This document shows, in pieces, positions 31,251 through 32,817 of a stretch of 32,817 nt of DNA. The stretch covers positions 1 through 32,817 of the forward strand of contig NZ_VKHP01000088.1 of assembly GCF_010811875.1 (NCBI RefSeq). The letters run 5' to 3'. Position 1 is the stretch's first letter, and every line of letters starts with the position of its first letter. This DNA is from Bradyrhizobium uaiense. GTDB taxonomy: Bacteria > Pseudomonadota > Alphaproteobacteria > Rhizobiales > Xanthobacteraceae. A program made the translations under genes and the position numbers. The notes below the pieces were generated by a model, which saw nothing but the letters and a program-made list of their open reading frames with translations, was not told the DNA's origin and ran no database searches.

Positions 31251-32378
31251 ATGTCTGATTTTACGTATGATACCGGCTACATGCAGCACCTTGAGCAGTC
31301 AGTGCGGCGCGAAACGCAAGGCAAGACCGTCCATCGCCGCCGCTTCCTCCAGGTCCTATCGGCGCTTGGCGTCAGCATCGGATCGTTGAGCTTCCTGCCT
31401 TCGGCCCGGGCGCAACAGAGCGAGTTGGTGGTCGCTAACTGGGGTGGCGATGCACTGCCAGCGCAGCGGGACATCCTCGCGGCCGAATTCGTCAAGCGTT
31501 ATCCGCAGATCCATGTCGCCTTCGACACGACGGGACCAACCCCGGGAAAGATCAAGGCGCTGGTCGAATCGGACAATGTCAGCTGGGACGTGGCCGACCG
31601 CAACCTTCTATCGGCCCTGGAGCTCGGTCGGCAGGGTCTCCTCGAGAAGGTCGACGAATCCATCGTCGATATCAACGCGGTGCCCAGTCAGTTTCGCACC
31701 GAATGGGGCGTCGGCTCCTACTTCTTCTCCTTCGTCATCACCTACGACGCGGTCCGCTTTGGCTCAACGCCGCCGCGAACCTGGAAGGATTTCTGGGACC
31801 TTCAAACCTTCAAGGGCAAGCGCGCACTACGCAACAACGTCGAGGGCGTGCTCGAATCCGCTCTTCTGGCGGACGGTGTAGCACCCGACAAGCTGTATCC
31901 GTTGAACGTCAATCGCGGATTGGACAAAGTGCGTCAGATCAAGGCGGAGACGATCTTCTACAGCAACACTTCGGAAGCGCAGCAACTGCTTCGTTCTGGT
32001 GAAGTCTCGATCGGAAGTCTCTGGAGCACCCGCGCTCAAGGCGTGAAGGAAGACACCAAGGGTCGGATCGACTACCACTTCAACGAAGGCATTCTGCTGA
32101 TTGCTGCCTGGAACGTGCTGAAGGGGGCTAAGAACGTCAAAGACGCCTGGCGCTGGGTCGCGCTATCGCAAGATCCTTACCTGCAGGTGGCACTGCTGAA
32201 GAAGCTGGGGTGGGGGCCGATCAATCCGGCAGCGAACAAGCTGGTTCCGGCCGAGCTGCAGGCGCAAAACCCCGGATCACCTGAGAATATTGCACGCCAG
32301 ATTGTGGTTGATGCCGAATGGTACGCCCGCAACTATTTCGAGGTGCAGAACCGGTACCTCGACGTGCTTGCAGCATGA
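31251..32378 (+). CDS. ABC transporter periplasmic binding protein (PotD-like)
   Basis: ATG 31251 has AAAGGA upstream; an in-frame start at 31227 lies within the previous gene. The 375-residue protein carries an unusual 25-residue polar extension before its twin-arginine-like signal (HRRRFLQVLSALGVSIGS, cleavage near ARAQQS). The mature part matches PotD/PotF-type extracellular solute-binding proteins: LVVANWGGDALPAQRDILA, SWDVADRNLLSALEL, TWKDFWDLQTFKGKRAL and LLIAAWNVLKGAKN. It captures a polyamine-, guanidino- or opine-like ligand. The next gene, of the agmatinase family, overlaps its stop, pointing to a guanidino compound as ligand. Confidence 0.9.
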   Translation: MSDFTYDTGYMQHLEQSVRRETQGKTVHRRRFLQVLSALGVSIGSLSFLPSARAQQSELVVANWGGDALPAQRDILAAEFVKRYPQIHVAFDTTGPTPGKIKALVESDNVSWDVADRNLLSALELGRQGLLEKVDESIVDINAVPSQFRTEWGVGSYFFSFVITYDAVRFGSTPPRTWKDFWDLQTFKGKRALRNNVEGVLESALLADGVAPDKLYPLNVNRGLDKVRQIKAETIFYSNTSEAQQLLRSGEVSIGSLWSTRAQGVKEDTKGRIDYHFNEGILLIAAWNVLKGAKNVKDAWRWVALSQDPYLQVALLKKLGWGPINPAANKLVPAELQAQNPGSPENIARQIVVDAEWYARNYFEVQNRYLDVLAA

Positions 32379-32817
32379 GTCCGGCTGAAAACGTCCCCGT
32401 CGACGCGGCGCCGCCCCTGACCTTCATGGGCGTGCCGTTCGTGACCCGCGTACCTCCGCAGTCGCGGGCGGTGATCGCTGGAATTCCGTTTGATGGCGGT
32501 CAACACGCAACCCGGCTGGGCGCCCGCCTCGGGCCGCAGAGCGTACGCGAACAATCGCTCCAGTTGCGACCGGTGGACCCCGACGCAGATTTGGATGTCC
32601 TGGCTGAACTCGGGCTAGTCGACGTCGGAGATGCGCGCGTGCGGCATGGCGAGCTCGAGGCGTCTCAACGCAGCATCGCCGAGTTCGCCGGCGTGCGCGT
32701 AGAGCCCCTTCGAGGCGACCGGTCCGCGCAGTCCGATATGGTACGACACGGTCGGGTCGAGCAGGCGGGAGTCGGCGGCCCGATGGAAGGCAGCTGGCCC
32801 AGTGTGTCCGGCCAAGG
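32375..32817 (+). pseudogene. Agmatinase/ureohydrolase-family gene, 5' part, disrupted by an inversion at the window edge
   Basis: ATG 32375 overlaps the binding-protein stop (ATGA). About the first 95 residues fit the arginase/agmatinase fold: FMGVPF, AVIAGIPFDGGQHATRLGAR, LGPQSVREQS and LGLVDVGDARV. These enzymes use a binuclear Mn centre to release urea from guanidino compounds. After about 32680 the plus strand no longer resembles the family (no GGDH metal motif appears), whereas the minus strand from 32817 to about 32685 encodes a later ureohydrolase segment (AFHRAADSRLLDP, then YHIGLRGPVASKGLYAHAGE). A piece of the gene therefore seems inverted. The gene continues beyond the window or is chimeric. 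Coupling to the importer suggests catabolism of an imported guanidino compound. Confidence 0.7.

Noticed and set aside
1..32817. CRISPR arrays, tRNA and rRNA genes
   Set aside because: No regularly spaced repeats, cloverleaf-like sequence or conserved rRNA segments were recognised by eye in the window.

Overview
The window looks like an accessory stretch of an alphaproteobacterial genome, most likely Bradyrhizobium or a close relative. This is inferred from moderately high GC, rhizobial-type insertion-sequence debris (IS5-like, ISL3, IS66 and another transposase tail), a decayed serine recombinase, and several stand-alone NitT/TauT-type and polyamine-type ABC transport genes. No rRNA, tRNA or CRISPR array was seen.

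Layout. (1) 1-2172: three plus-strand genes, a secreted matrixin-like zinc protease (frameshifted), a four-helix membrane protein and a secreted Cys-containing protein whose 3' end probably runs into an insertion element. (2) 2150-6450: an insertion-element scrapyard with five or more truncated or frameshifted mobile-element or cargo fragments, one apparently intact class I methyltransferase, and a few small genes. (3) 6683-13468, minus strand: a tight cluster encoding a 64-residue Cys-bearing peptide, a short aldehyde-dehydrogenase-superfamily protein, a thiamine-diphosphate enzyme and a very large protein. The large protein joins a LodA/GoxA-like (cysteine-tryptophylquinone oxidase family) region to a haem-oxygenase-like diiron oxidase domain. 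(4) 14138-18104: a DHA2-type drug exporter, a divergent GlxA/FtrA-type AraC regulator, a TetR regulator and a small membrane protein. (5) 18320-27794: three NitT/TauT-type binding proteins, one with its ATPase and permease, plus an amidohydrolase, an UlaG-like metallo-beta-lactamase-fold hydrolase, a LysR regulator and an L-2-amino-thiazoline-4-carboxylate-hydrolase-family protein. This resembles an uptake and hydrolysis system for a small organic acid, amide or sulfur compound. (6) 28399-32817: a translationally coupled PotABCD-like importer running into an agmatinase-family gene, which seems to be broken by an inversion at the right edge.

The most unusual content is cluster 3. The TPP enzyme start overlaps the ALDH stop and the fusion gene starts 10 bases after the TPP enzyme, so these three genes are probably co-translated. 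Each carries an active-site departure visible in the sequence: no general-base Glu in the ALDH-like protein, Gln in place of the usual cofactor-activating Glu in the TPP enzyme, and Ala where I expect the quinone-forming Cys in the LodA-like region. The diiron ligand set of the C-terminal domain looks complete. A Cys-rich small ORF with a very good ribosome binding site leads the operon and an exporter lies upstream. I infer a biosynthetic (possibly peptide-modifying) pathway that I cannot match to a described one. The fusion gene is interrupted by one extra base in a run of eight identical bases, which is either a sequencing error or a phase-variable switch.
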